From Rhynchopus euleeides (taxonomy: Eukaryota; Euglenozoa; Diplonemea; Diplonemida; Diplonemidae): 64,000 nt of DNA. Shown here piece by piece: positions 1-9,063 of the stretch (position 1 is the first letter of the stretch; each line of letters opens with the position of its first letter). A model generated the notes under the pieces. It did not search any database and had not been told where the DNA came from. It saw only the letters and a program-made list of their open reading frames with translations. Position numbers and translations under genes: made by a program. Where the stretch lies: contig OY723264.1 of the NCBI GenBank assembly GCA_963210315.1, positions 1,302,001 to 1,366,000 of the forward strand. The letters run 5' to 3'.

Positions 1-1266
1 TTCGGGCTGGAGAGCGACGTGGTGGACGACATCCTCTCGATGCAAGACCACCTGCTGTCGCAGAAGGTGCACCTGCGGTCCTTCTCCGATGTTGTCGAGC
101 GTCTCCCCTCCTGCATCCAGACGGTGCTGCATATGTACCTCCGGGTAGAGTACCTCGCACAGATCCCCATATTTCGCTCCATCCCTTCTGACTGTTTGAT
201 TATGCTGTCTCAGTCGTTGCTCCACAATGTATTCAGCAGAGATGAATACATGGTTCTCCAAGGGGATCCTGGTGAATGTCTGATTGTGCTGATCCACGGC
301 TTTGCGCACGTCATTCAGGACGGGGAACGCATTGCATCGCTGATGCGGGGCACCTTCTTCGGCGAGATGGCGTTGCTCACCAACACGAGCTGCTGTGCGT
401 CGGTGCGGTGCATCACCTACTGCGAGAGCCTGCTTCTCCGGAAGGAAGCCTTTCAGAATATCCTCCGCGAGTTCCCGCTGCTGCGCTACCAGCTGGAGGT
501 AGAGATGTGCAAGAGAAGGGGCGATGCCCCACCACCCCGCCCCTACGCCGCCGTGCCAGACGATCCGCAAACCGGTGCGGGCCATTCCGAAGAATGCAGC
601 GCACCCGACAGCGGCATCAACCTCTCTGTGATGACCAGCTGCCTCAAACAGCAGGTCTACAACACGCCTGGCGCCAGCTCGCTGCAGGCTCCCGGTGAGG
701 GGAACGCGCCCGATCCCTGTGAGCTGGGCACCCCGAAGGATGAGATGGGATTCTCCATGAATCACTCGCGCAACTCGTCCGTGTGCCTGAGTGACAGCAG
801 CGACATCCTCGGTGCATCTGCCAACACCAACTTGACGTCTATTGGGGGCCTCGATCGCCTTCTGGAGGGGAGGCTTGCAAAAGGGAAGCGGGAAAAGGCA
901 CGTCGGGTACACATCCAAACAGAAGATGGTGCGCGGAGGTACAGCATTCCTGGGAGCACACGCAGGGAGTCGTTGGTGAGTGGCCCGGATCATATGCCGT
1001 TAGCACCACATCGGCATGACCACGACGAGGAAGGCCACGTTGAGGTGCGGCTGCTGCGGGAGCTCCTGCAAGGGCAGGCTTCTCTGAACCGCAAGATCAG
1101 CCGCCTCCAGAAGCAACTTAACATGGGTTCCAACAAGCGAGCCTTCCGCAGCGGGGCGCTGGCCTTCTCCGAAGAAGACGATGATGCGCAGGCACACCTC
1201 GCCATGATGCGGCAGTCTCTCGCCCCTTCGGCATCACGGCGCAGGAAGCACATTCTGGGGCCCTGA
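1..1266 (+). CDS. C-terminal part of a cyclic-nucleotide-binding-domain ion channel (5' end outside window)
   Basis: The frame is open from base 1, so the gene starts upstream and only the cytosolic tail is seen. About 60 residues resemble the helical C-linker of CNG/HCN/EAG-type channels. They are followed by a cNMP-binding beta-roll (IPIFRSIPSDCLIMLSQSL, then LQGDPGECLIVLIHG, then the phosphate-cassette-like FFGEMALL) and the closing helix. In cNMP-responsive members the cassette carries an Arg that binds the cyclic phosphate. Here the matching stretch reads TNTSCCASVRC, with Cys where that Arg is expected, so ligand binding may be lost, as in KCNH channels. The last 200 residues are Ser/Gly/Asp-rich and include a likely short coiled coil (VRLLRELLQGQASLNRKISR). 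No pore or membrane segment lies in the window. A cNMP-binding protein of another type is possible. The fold is fairly certain, the channel identity less so. Confidence 0.75.
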   Translation, partial: FGLESDVVDDILSMQDHLLSQKVHLRSFSDVVERLPSCIQTVLHMYLRVEYLAQIPIFRSIPSDCLIMLSQSLLHNVFSRDEYMVLQGDPGECLIVLIHGFAHVIQDGERIASLMRGTFFGEMALLTNTSCCASVRCITYCESLLLRKEAFQNILREFPLLRYQLEVEMCKRRGDAPPPRPYAAVPDDPQTGAGHSEECSAPDSGINLSVMTSCLKQQVYNTPGASSLQAPGEGNAPDPCELGTPKDEMGFSMNHSRNSSVCLSDSSDILGASANTNLTSIGGLDRLLEGRLAKGKREKARRVHIQTEDGARRYSIPGSTRRESLVSGPDHMPLAPHRHDHDEEGHVEVRLLRELLQGQASLNRKISRLQKQLNMGSNKRAFRSGALAFSEEDDDAQAHLAMMRQSLAPSASRRRKHILGP

Positions 1267-2458
1267 CAATTGGTTTGCCAGTGGATTAGCTTATGTGTTA
1301 TAGCAGTTTTAGTGAGTAATTTTCCTGGCCTTTGGGGATCCCCACTGATCACTTTCTCGAGAGGGGGTCGGGATCCGTTCCGAACAAACTTTCAGCAGTT
1401 ATTGGTTGGTTATCTCGGTTTGCTACCTCTTCATGATCCAGCGGGGGGATAGTGCTCGTAGTTTTGTCGTCAGTTCGGCGAACCTTCTCTCTTGCGATTC
1501 ACCTGATTTACCTCTGATTCAAAGGTCACCAGGACTGCAGTACCGTTTTCACGGTGGTGCGGAGAGGGGGGTCAGCGGGTGCACGCCTCAGCAGGAAGCC
1601 GATGCGCCGTGTTCCTGACGGAGGCTACTGGCGAGGTCAGGACGTCACATCGGCCGGCCCCCTTTTCTTCTTTGTTGTGATCACAACTGAATGTCTCAAC
1701 AAAGCTAATTGCCACAGCGAAAGAGTCCGTGAAATCGTACTGCGCACAAACAAAACCTGGGCTCTCTTTCGCGCGGCGTATCACCATTTCATTATTTCTT
1801 TGTAGCCTCATGCAATGAAGGAGGAAATGGAACACAGAGAACGCAGGTCCGATTTGAGTTTACGGCACGAGGGAGTGCCGTAATTGCAGAGCCACATCTC
1901 ACCTCATCACAGGTCGAGGTGTGTGCGTTTCACCACAACCTCTCCCCTCCCCATTCCCCCGTGTTGAGTGACATGTGTCGATAGTGTTCCATTTCTTATG
2001 TACTCTTCGATGATGTGACTACCACGTCGCATCGTGCATGCGGAATGACATCATGTTTGGTACGTTTCCCTAAACCTGTACACATCCCCCAGCCGTGGGG
2101 CTGTGAGTATCATTGTGCATTGTGTATCGAGCCATCGATATACGAATCCGGATTGTGTCGTTGGTTGTCACCTGCGCCGTGTGCCTTCTTTCCTGTAGCG
2201 CAGGGTGCCTGTTGCTCTGGTGCATTCTGCATGGTTCCCAAGGCAGAGGCTTCCGCCTGCCGCCAGCATTCTTGCGTCGGCCGATACAGAGGTGGTTTCG
2301 CTCAGGAATGCAGAGCGAGCTGCCTCACAAAAAAGGTGGCAACGTACAGTTTGACACAGAGATGGTCCCCACTGTCATTACCGTTCCTTGTCGGGACTCT
2401 GTATCGCGATGATTGCACCGCCATCAGTACACCACCACCCTCCGTCAGGCCGCACACA
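1267..2458. other. intergenic, no gene recognised
   Basis: The 3' flank of the channel gene and the leader of the CX9C gene. The frame of the downstream gene is open back to about 2015, but the translation there is Cys/Ser-rich without a recognisable domain, so it is treated as leader. No RNA gene or repeat was recognised. Confidence 0.4.
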
Positions 2459-2809
2459 ATGAGCACATCATTTGATGAAACAGGCCCGTATGTGCCCCTG
2501 AGCGAGCGTGACCATGCAAAGGTTCTGAAGGACTGCCGTCCCCTCTATCAGAAGTGGCAAAAGGAAGCGGGCAAGCGCAGCCCACTGAAGGAGGTCGTCC
2601 AGGACATGAAGGAATTATGCCTGCACTGCGTCGCACTGAAGGCGTGCCGGGCTGAGGCTGATGCTTTCTGGCGCTGCTTCAAAAGCATCCGCGGATGCGG
2701 TGAGTACAACGGCATGCTGAACTGCAATGAGTACATGGTCCCAGTGGAACGGTGCACGATGCCCCTGGTCGAACAAGGCCTCTTCGAACCAAACTCGGCG
2801 ACCAAATAA
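2459..2809 (+). CDS. small twin-CX9C (CHCH-type) protein, probably mitochondrial intermembrane space
   Basis: A 116-residue protein. Two CX9C motifs are visible: Cys63-X9-Cys73 (in ACRAEADAFWRC) and Cys89-X9-Cys99 (in CNEYMVPVERC). They are joined by a 15-residue linker with a further Cys80, and Cys54 and Cys57 precede the first motif. Proteins of this class form a disulfide-linked helical hairpin, are imported by the MIA40/ERV1 relay, and serve in respiratory-chain assembly or structure (COX17/19/23, PET191, NDUFA8 types). I cannot assign a specific member. The start was chosen at ATG 2459 because the frame becomes hydrophilic and protein-like there. Longer upstream translation (from about 2015) looks non-coding. 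There is no membrane segment. The next gene begins about 790 bases downstream on the same strand. Confidence 0.65.
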   Translation: MSTSFDETGPYVPLSERDHAKVLKDCRPLYQKWQKEAGKRSPLKEVVQDMKELCLHCVALKACRAEADAFWRCFKSIRGCGEYNGMLNCNEYMVPVERCTMPLVEQGLFEPNSATK

Positions 2810-3601
2810 TTTCTCTCGGTCCTGTTTAATTCTCTTGTTTGCATCGTTCATTCAGACAACCCTTTCTCTGCAGCCCACCCGATACGGCGTGCAACGCTTC
2901 TCACGAGGCCCTCTCACGATGCCTGTGATACGTTTCGTTCTCGCTTCTACAAGCACCCTCTGATAGACGTTGTTGGGAGTTCTTCGGCAGGCAGTTTTCC
3001 CCCTGCACCCCAGTGATCGCCGAAGCTTCTCGCCTCCCCCCCCCCCCCTTTTTCGTTTCCCCCATGAACGACCCTACACAAACAACCCCAGTTGTATTTA
3101 CAGATGTCCCACCCTATCCTCGACATCTTGTTGCATGCCCACCTGACTCACACTTCGCCCTGTCCGGGACGCTAGCCTCCCCTGGATTCTTGTGATTCTG
3201 CCAGGCCTGAAGGCCCTTCCTGATGTCTGCCGACGGGCCTGATGGCTGTCGAGTCTGTCGGACTGGGTTGTCCGTGAACACCGTTTGCTGCGGAAGAAGG
3301 GGAGGAGGGGGGGGTTGTGGGATGTCAAAGGGTGCAGCGATAGCCCGAAGGAGGGAGTGCTTCCCAGATCTGCCAGATGAAACCCAGCGGCGGCGCTGTT
3401 TTGCATTTTCTCCCAAACAAAGGACTTGCCAGGCGGAAACGCAGCGGATTTATTTAAACCCCATTGCCATGAGACACCTGCATCGGAAAAATCACACGTT
3501 TCACCCCCCGCAGGAACGGCGGGGAACACCATCGCCTCCACACACACACAACACACCCCCGCCCCCCACCCCCCCTGGCACACTCACACTCGTGTTGCCT
3601 A
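2810..3601. other. intergenic with pyrimidine-rich tracts
   Basis: Contains a C-run near 3040-3050 and a C/A-rich stretch (about 3535-3590) just before the FAM177-like start codon. Several short frames cross it on both strands, but none has recognisable protein character. Confidence 0.4.
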
Positions 3602-4192
3602 ATGGCGAGCCCTTCCGGCGTTCCTGCTGCGGAAAGAGCGATGCCCGTTGCACCGGGTGAGGGCGACGCTGATGGGCACCCCGCCACACCCCCGGCCTAT
3701 GTGGGCAGCGCAGCAGACGACACTGCGCTGGATATGGACAACGATGCGGGTGACGAGGCAGGCTCCGACCAGGCTGGGCCTGCCTACTTCGAGGAAGACG
3801 TGCCGTGGTGGCAGACGCCCCTTCAGAGCCCTGCGGTGCTGCGGGTGTGGCGTGCTGTCGAGCCTGTTCTGTACCAGATCTACCTCACAGCGGACTACCT
3901 TGGGGAGAAGGTGGCTGACGCTCTGGGCGTCACAGAAAGCCGCTTCCAGTATGTCATCGATGAGCACGACAGGCAGATGCGACGGAAGCGGAAGAAGGAG
4001 CAGTACATCTGCCGCAAGCTGATGGAGGAGCGGGAGAAGGAGCGCAAGCGCCTCGGCCTGCCCGACCCTGGCGCAGCCGCCACCTCGATGCAGTATCAGG
4101 AGGTGGGCGCCGACAGCGAGGCAGTGCCACTGACCCAGGGAGCTGGCCTGTTGGTGGCAACTGAGGACGAGGTGCCTACACCTGGAAGTTAG
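3602..4192 (+). CDS. FAM177-like protein
   Basis: A 196-residue protein. The N-terminal 60 residues are acidic and low-complexity. The conserved core follows: PWWQTPLQSPAVLRVWRAVE, then YLTADYLGEKVADALGVTE and SRFQYVIDEHDRQMRRKRKK. This matches the hallmark of FAM177 proteins, a Trp-rich segment followed by (D/Y)xLGEK(I/V)AxxLGIxxxxxQYxIDE. A strongly basic/acidic helix (residues about 120-155) is probably a coiled coil, and the tail is Ala/Gly-rich. The family is widespread in eukaryotes and its biochemical role is poorly known. The ATG at 3602 is the first in frame and directly follows a C/A-rich leader. There is no intron. A poly-G/C-rich trailer follows, then element A. Confidence 0.75.
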   Translation: MASPSGVPAAERAMPVAPGEGDADGHPATPPAYVGSAADDTALDMDNDAGDEAGSDQAGPAYFEEDVPWWQTPLQSPAVLRVWRAVEPVLYQIYLTADYLGEKVADALGVTESRFQYVIDEHDRQMRRKRKKEQYICRKLMEEREKERKRLGLPDPGAAATSMQYQEVGADSEAVPLTQGAGLLVATEDEVPTPGS

Positions 4193-4470
4193 GCTCGGGT
4201 GGGGTGAGGGGGCGGGGGAGAAGCTAGCATCAGCAGGGGCGTGCTGTGGCGGGTTTCCCCAACCCTTTTTGAATTTTTCACCCCTGGCGCTCCCAGGAAG
4301 CGGCCCGGTGAGGGGAGGGGAGGCGCTGGTGTGTGCTGCCTGGGAGTTGCACCCTCCCAGGTTCCAATAAAGTCTCTCCCTCCTAGCGGCAACCTCTCAC
4401 TCAGTGCCCTCTGAGATCGTGCCTGAGCTGTGACGAGAGGAGTGTATGGTGGGGGTGGGGGGGGGGGGTA
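4193..4470. other. 3' flank of the FAM177-like gene
   Basis: G-rich, with an AATAAA-like hexamer at about 4366 (ccaataaagtc) that could be a polyadenylation signal. It ends in the G-run and TA dinucleotide (4469-4470) that flank element A. Confidence 0.4.
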
Positions 4471-5618
4471 GGGGGGGTCAAATGGGGGTGACAAACACGA
4501 TTTTTCAAAAAACCGGCGCAGAGGCCCCAAAGCCCCCGTAAACCCTCCAAACCCCCCCAGATCGGTCCGGAAACCCATCGAACCCCACTTTTCCACCATT
4601 CCGGGCACCTCAGGTGCCCGAATTGGGGTACCTAAATTTTGTGACACCGTTTGGTACCGGACAGTGCCACTGTGTGGGAGGTTGGAAAAGAAAATGCCCC
4701 AACACACCACATCTGAGGGTTGCAATGCATGTTGCTTGCCAACCACGTCATCCGGTGGGTGTCAGGCGCTATGTAGGTGGCATGAGCCAGGTCTTCGATG
4801 TGTTCTGGCTTGTATATGTACCTCCCTGCCTGCGGCACAGGCACTGCCTTTGTCCCCCACACCAGCCACAGAGAGCGTATTGTACTCGGTCCACGGTTGC
4901 TGATTCATTGTGATGCGTTGTATCCTCGAGTGAACGTCACACACTAGTGGCACCACCACCCGCCATCCGAGAGCTGTATTGACTTTGCGCCCTTCCGTTG
5001 CATTCACCTCGTCACGCATATTGCACCGTTCAGTACCAGTGCTCTTGGGCCAGGCAAAGTAGACCGCAGCAACTACCAATTCTGGCACAATGGGTACCAC
5101 GACAGCGCACTTCGTGTGTTCCCGGAATGTACAGCTCGTGTTGCAACAGTCGTTGTCAACACATCCCGGTTGTGGAGCACTGCTGCACAGGAATCACACG
5201 ACCATCTGGACTTGTTCCGTACCTACAGGCAGCCTCCCGGTGCATGGTGGCAGGGAGGTACATATACAAGCCAGAACTCATCGAAGACCTGGCTAATGCC
5301 ACCTACATAGCGCCTGACACCCACCGGATGACGTGGTTGGCAAGCAACATGCATTGCAACCCTCAGATGTGGTGTGTTGGGGCATTTTCTTTTCCAACCT
5401 CCCACACAGTGGCACTGTCCGGTACCAAACGGTGGCACAAAATTTAGGTACCCCAATTCGGGCACCTGAGGTGCCCGGAATGGTGGAAAAGTGGGGTTCG
5501 ATGGGTTTCCGGACCGATCTGGGGGGGTTTGGAGGGTTTACGGGGGCTTTGGGGCCTCTGCGCCGGTTTTTTGAAAAATCGTGTTTGTCCACGTACAAGG
5601 GTGGCATTTGACCCCCCC
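4471..5618. mobile_element. element A: non-coding foldback/MITE-like element with ~360 bp inverted repeats
   Basis: The left arm (4471-4830) and right arm (5249-5618) are near-identical reverse complements, with a 418-base unique spacer and no convincing ORF in either. The outer end reads GGGGGGGTCAAATG on both sides, and the arms diverge for about 15 bases just inside it. TA flanks both ends (4469-4470 and 5619-5620), consistent with a 2-bp target duplication. Frames that appear in the arms occur identically in both orientations and are arm translations, not genes. It is probably a non-autonomous DNA element. The mobilising transposase family is not identifiable. Confidence 0.75.
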
Positions 5619-5914
5619 TAGGGCAGTGGTGGCTGCGTACGCGTACGCAGCGTGATTTTCAGAAAGTGCGTACGGCGTACGCGTACACGGTGGACTCCAG
5701 CGGGGGTAGGGTAACCCTTTTCGGGAGTCTCAACTAGGGGGAGTCCAACTCCCGCTAGGGGGAGTCTGACTCCCCCTAGCGGGAGTCTTTTCACCTATTT
5801 TCACTCATTTTTCCCATGATACCTATGCAATGTGGCACTCGTCACTGAAGTACAGCCACACCAAACGAAACGGACGTTTCCACCCATCCCAGCTCGCAGA
5901 CCTGATTCACAAAA

Positions 5915-6295
5915 ATGGGGAAGACGACAACGAAGCCGGCAGCGAAGCCGGCGGCAAAGTCGATTAAGAAGAAGAAGAGCGCAGAGAGTCCCGAGGCTGC
6001 GGAGGCGACGAACATTGTGCATGATTTTTGCACGGCCTTCCCTGTTAAAAAAGGGGGCAGTGTGCTGACACTGGGATCCATTAGAAGGCTCCTAGCAACG
6101 GTGTTGAGCAAGGAGCTCCACCAGCACAGCACCCAGGTGGCCAACGCAATCATCGCCATGTCTTCCCTGACATGGATAAGTTCGCTGTCAGGGAAGTCGC
6201 AACGATGCGGAAGGAGGGCGCTCTCCGTCATATACAAGGTGGAGGCGAAGTATGGCAAGGTGCAGGATACAAACGTGTCGTCGGGGGCAGCCTGA
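5915..6295 (+). CDS. element C small Lys/Ala-rich protein, possibly helical DNA-binding
   Basis: A 126-residue ORF. Residues 1-30 are a Lys/Ala/Pro-rich tail (TTTKPAAKPAAKSIKKKKS), followed by an alpha-helical segment (NIVHDFCTAFPVKKGG, SIRRLLATVLSKELHQHSTQ, VANAIIAM). The tail plus helices resembles an H2B-type histone, where a basic tail precedes a helix reading SREIQTAVRLxLPxELxKHA. The resemblance is short and may be convergent. It occupies the first coding position of element C. Element G has a comparably placed Lys/Ala-containing ORF (58780-59181, minus). Neither is recognised as a named family. A frame change near 6170-6200 may shorten the true product. Confidence 0.45.
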   Translation: MGKTTTKPAAKPAAKSIKKKKSAESPEAAEATNIVHDFCTAFPVKKGGSVLTLGSIRRLLATVLSKELHQHSTQVANAIIAMSSLTWISSLSGKSQRCGRRALSVIYKVEAKYGKVQDTNVSSGAA

Positions 6296-6444
6296 AGCCG
6301 CGAATGATCGCGACACGGGCGAACGGCTTGGCACCGTGGGTCTGGATAGATGCTGGAGTTCGGCCGGGTGAAACCGGAAGTCGCAGCAAAATTTGCCCCC
6401 CCAGATTTCTTCCTCAAACCCACCCGTGGGCTGATCCGGCCTTG

Positions 6445-6545
6445 CACGGTGGACTCCAGCGGGGGTAGGGTACCACTACCGGGTTTAACCCTTTTCGGGA
6501 GTCTCAACTAGGGGGAGTCCAACTCCCGCTAGCGGGAGTATAGAT
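6445..6545 (+). repeat. second copy of element C left terminal repeat, inside C
   Basis: Starts CACGGTGGACTCCAGCGGGG and runs through the same AGGGGGAGTC units as 5686-5800, in direct orientation. It has a short extra segment (ACCACTACCGGGTTT) near its start. No matching extra right end was found, so it is either a solo end or a relic of a tandem insertion. Confidence 0.7.
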
Positions 6546-6560
6546 CAGCAGTGGGCAACA

Positions 6561-6821
6561 ATGAGGCGATGCGGGGGGCGAGGGCACCGATGCTCACTGT
6601 GCGACATCCCAGAAGAACGCTGGTATCAACAGGTGCATCGATACCCGCACCTGACTCTCTCTGAGATGAAAGAGGCTGGCTACCCCTCCCTCTTGGCAGG
6701 TGTGCTTCCCAATGCCCGCTACGTCACCCCAGCACTCCATGACTGCAAGGGGCTCGCCATGCGGCTGATCAGGGTACTGGATGACAGGGGTGGAGCTTGG
6801 GGGTTTTTTCGGGTCAGCTGA
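6561..6821 (+). pseudogene. element C protein fragment (central domain, LHD motif)
   Basis: An 86-residue frame whose residues about 18-70 match a segment of element G. The shared pattern is C(D/T)xP...W.(Q)Q(L/V)H...(EM/EL)(K/H)EAG(Y/F).SL.AGV, then a (P/A)LHD motif (ALHDCKGLAMRLIRVL here, PLHDINGFIAILAEIL in G). The frame runs out soon after the LHD motif. The DNA that follows (about 6830-7450) holds two hairpin repeats instead of the expected continuation, which resumes at 7500. The gene therefore looks broken by deletion and insertion. Function unknown; by position it would belong to the transposase of this element family. Confidence 0.5.
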
Positions 6822-7028
6822 CCTGATTTTCTGCAGGCCCTCACAAAAAATCAGGTCAGGGGTAAAAAGAAAAAAAAATATAGATTTTCGGGAAACCGGA
6901 AAAGTTGGCTCCTCGCCTTGGGGCCTCAAGGTGACCAGGAGGCGTTTCGTGAGCAAAGTGACCCCAGCGACATGAGCACAGGCCTCAAACAGTCACAATA
7001 GAGGACAAATGAAGCTGCCCAACCCGTA

Positions 7029-7125
7029 CCGTGCAACAGACGTTTACTACCGTGGCCTCCGGTGGCTGGGGGGCTCCGCCCCCCAGACCCCCCTGTGGCA
7101 TGTGCCTGTCTTGTACCCAAGCCCT
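7029..7125 (+). repeat. hairpin repeat R2, copy a
   Basis: ACTACCGTGGCCTCCGG is followed by a 9-bp stem (CTGGGGGGC/GCCCCCCAG, loop TCC), then AGACCCCCC and a conserved tail (TGTCTTGTACCCAAG). Shared with copies at 7196-7292 and 45996-46115. Confidence 0.75.
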
Positions 7126-7195
7126 TTACATCAGGGAATCTCAGTATCCTCAGGAGGACGCAGCCAACTCACACAGAATCCGTACGCCCGCAAGT

Positions 7196-7292
7196 CACAG
7201 ATGTTCACTACCGTGGCCTCCGGCGGCTGGGAGCTCCGCCTCCCAGACCCCCCCTACGGCATGTGTTTGTCTTGTAACCAAGTCCTTGCGCG
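7196..7292 (+). repeat. hairpin repeat R2, copy b
   Basis: Same organisation as copy a, but the stem sequence is CTGGGAG/CTCCCAG, so both sides changed together. The tail is TGTCTTGTAACCAAGTCCTT. It lies about 165 bases after copy a in direct orientation. Confidence 0.75.
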
Positions 7293-7499
7293 TCCGGGGC
7301 TGCATATCGGTTCCGGTACCTCGCGGGAGGCTGGGCCCGAGCACTGATCTCTGAGACGAACCGGGGGGGAACCCATAAGAAAAAATTGGCTGACCCGATC
7401 TGACCCGATCCAGCCCGCAACCCCATATTTCAAGCTCCACCCCTGCTGGATGAGACAACAAAAAAATATTCGACAAGACCTGTACAAACCTTGCACTGA

Positions 7500-8366
7500 A
7501 TGTGTCGCAGCATGGGACAGGTGCTCAGTTCCGGAAGGTCGTGCTTGCCTGTCACAGGACACACCTACAAGGGCTTGTTCCGCTACCTCTTTGTCTCCCT
7601 TGCAGACCTCATGCATTTCCGGTATGCAGACATCCCCTGGCGCTTCTGGGGATGCAAGGATGAGTCAGCCCGGATTCCCTTCTTGCGTGCTCGGATCTCA
7701 GGGCATATATTTCACTGGTTGATGGAGCATGCCGAAAAGGGATCAACGCGCAATGCCTACGTACACAGTCTCCATCATTGGTGGGCTCCAGAAGATGCAG
7801 TGCCTCTGCAGAACAACGACGAATTTGAAGAAGCAGAGAACGGACATCGCAAGAAAGATGCCGTTACAATCGCCAGCTCCGCAACTTACGAGAGAGATCT
7901 TGCGATGGCAGAAGAGAAGCGGCGCGCATCGGGCATGCCTTGGAAGGTTGCGCACCTGTCGCAGGACGGGATCCTCGGGTATAGAGAAGTCATCCTGTGT
8001 CCGTGTCTGCACACCCGACACGCTCATAGATTGGCTGTGTATGTTCTTTGCACACAGTTGACACAGCTGCAGAAGGGGTTTGTGCACTGCAACACACAGG
8101 ACTTCGTTGAACCCATCAGCGCGCCCTACTTCCTGTTCCGGTTCCCCGAAGGACACCGCAAATTATCGCTCTGCTTGTGCAAAATGCCAATCCCGCTGGG
8201 GGCGACTTTCACACCATTCGTGTCATCCGAGGCGACTTTGAGCACGCTTGACCAACGCGCACAGCAGGAGGGGGATGACAGTTCTGACGAAGAAGATGAG
8301 GCCTGCAGGATGGCTTGTCTTGCCCAAGGTGTAACACAACTACGACAGGCGATGGCCGCACTTTGA
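7500..8366 (+). CDS. element C protein, C-terminal region (related to element G protein)
   Basis: A 288-residue frame with ATG at 7500, probably the 3' part of a larger element gene whose 5' part is at 6561-6821. Shared landmarks with the element G coding region are L(M/V)HFRY(A/N)DIP, about 35 residues of similar helix, H(W)(W/F)xPEDA(V/H)PL, then (D/E)E(F/L)E.(A/R).(N)G followed by a basic helix and an (Y/A)ERDL motif. A Cys/His-containing stretch (ILCPCLHTRHAHRL) lies near residue 165. The last 40 residues are acidic (DDSSDEEDEA) and end in a helix. No named domain was recognised. The association with inverted repeats supports a transposon protein, possibly part of the transposase. Confidence 0.55.
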   Translation: MCRSMGQVLSSGRSCLPVTGHTYKGLFRYLFVSLADLMHFRYADIPWRFWGCKDESARIPFLRARISGHIFHWLMEHAEKGSTRNAYVHSLHHWWAPEDAVPLQNNDEFEEAENGHRKKDAVTIASSATYERDLAMAEEKRRASGMPWKVAHLSQDGILGYREVILCPCLHTRHAHRLAVYVLCTQLTQLQKGFVHCNTQDFVEPISAPYFLFRFPEGHRKLSLCLCKMPIPLGATFTPFVSSEATLSTLDQRAQQEGDDSSDEEDEACRMACLAQGVTQLRQAMAAL

Positions 8367-9063
8367 CACCTCAAATTCTAACCGCTCACCTCCGCAGGTG
8401 TAGCCGCTACCAGGAGGATAGGTAGGTAGTCCAGAGTCCGGGGAAACTGACAGAAGCAAAACAAGCCCCTCCCCATCCCTCTTCCACCATGATTTTACCC
8501 CCCACGCCAGTAGACTGTAACTATATCATGGGAAAAATGGATGAAAATAGGTGAAAAGACTCCCGCTAGGGGGAGTCAGACTCCCCCTAGCGGGAGTATA
8601 GACTCCCGCTAGCGGGAGTCTTTGACACCCGCTCAGACTCCCGCTCCCAGACTCCCGCTAGGGCCGCTGGAGTCCACCGTGTACGCGTACCGCGCTGCGT
8701 ACGGCAGTCTATGGATCACAGGAGACGGCCATGGCCACACACCAAATCCGACAGTCGAACTCAGGTGTACAGGGGCAGCCTTCGAGCCTTCCAGTCGGAA
8801 CTGGTACCTTTTGCAGTATGCTTGCGGGTGTACTTGCAGGTGTTGCGAGTTATTCGCCACGTGCGCGGCAAGGAACCATCGGTGAAAGGCAGGGACAAAG
8901 GCCAGGTCCCAGCCACCCGCTGGGTGGCCTACTGTGTGCTGAGAGACCTGGAATACCAGCCGTACGCAAAATCTGCGTACGCGTACGCAGCGCGATTTTC
9001 AGAAAGTGCGTACGGCATACGCGTACGCGTACCGTACGGCCGTACGCTGCCACCACTGCCCTA

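Larger units (their letters stand above)
5686..8681 (+). mobile_element. element C: coding transposon with CACGGTGGACTCC ends and 2-bp (TA) duplication
   Basis: The left TIR is 5686-5821 and the right TIR about 8528-8681. Both begin CACGGTGGACTCC and contain repeated AGGGGGAGTC / GACTCCC units, ending inward at CATTTTTCCCATGATA. TA at 5684-5685 and at 8682-8683 flank the insertion into element B. The interior carries three plus-strand reading frames (5915-6295, 6561-6821, 7500-8366). The last two are related to the decayed coding region of element G. CAC...GTG termini with a short duplication recall the CMC (EnSpm/CACTA-Mirage-Chapaev) superfamily. That assignment is an inference. Confidence 0.75.
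5621..9061. mobile_element. element B: inverted-repeat element with GCGTACGC-rich termini, interrupted by element C
   Basis: The left end GGGCAGTGGTGGCTGCGTAC (5621) is mirrored at the right end (RC GGGCAGTGGTGGCAGCGTAC, ending 9061). TA flanks both (5619-5620 and 9062-9063). The subterminal DNA is rich in GTACGC/GCGTAC palindromic steps. The segment CAGCGYGATTTTCAGAAAGT occurs in direct orientation in both ends. Removing element C (5686-8681) leaves B as roughly 450 bases of mostly non-coding sequence. B lies directly against A, sharing the same TA. Confidence 0.7.

Noticed and set aside
2015..2458. N-terminal extension of the CX9C protein
   Set aside because: The frame is open, but the translation is Cys/Ser/Pro-rich with no targeting or domain character. 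The protein-like part begins at ATG 2459.
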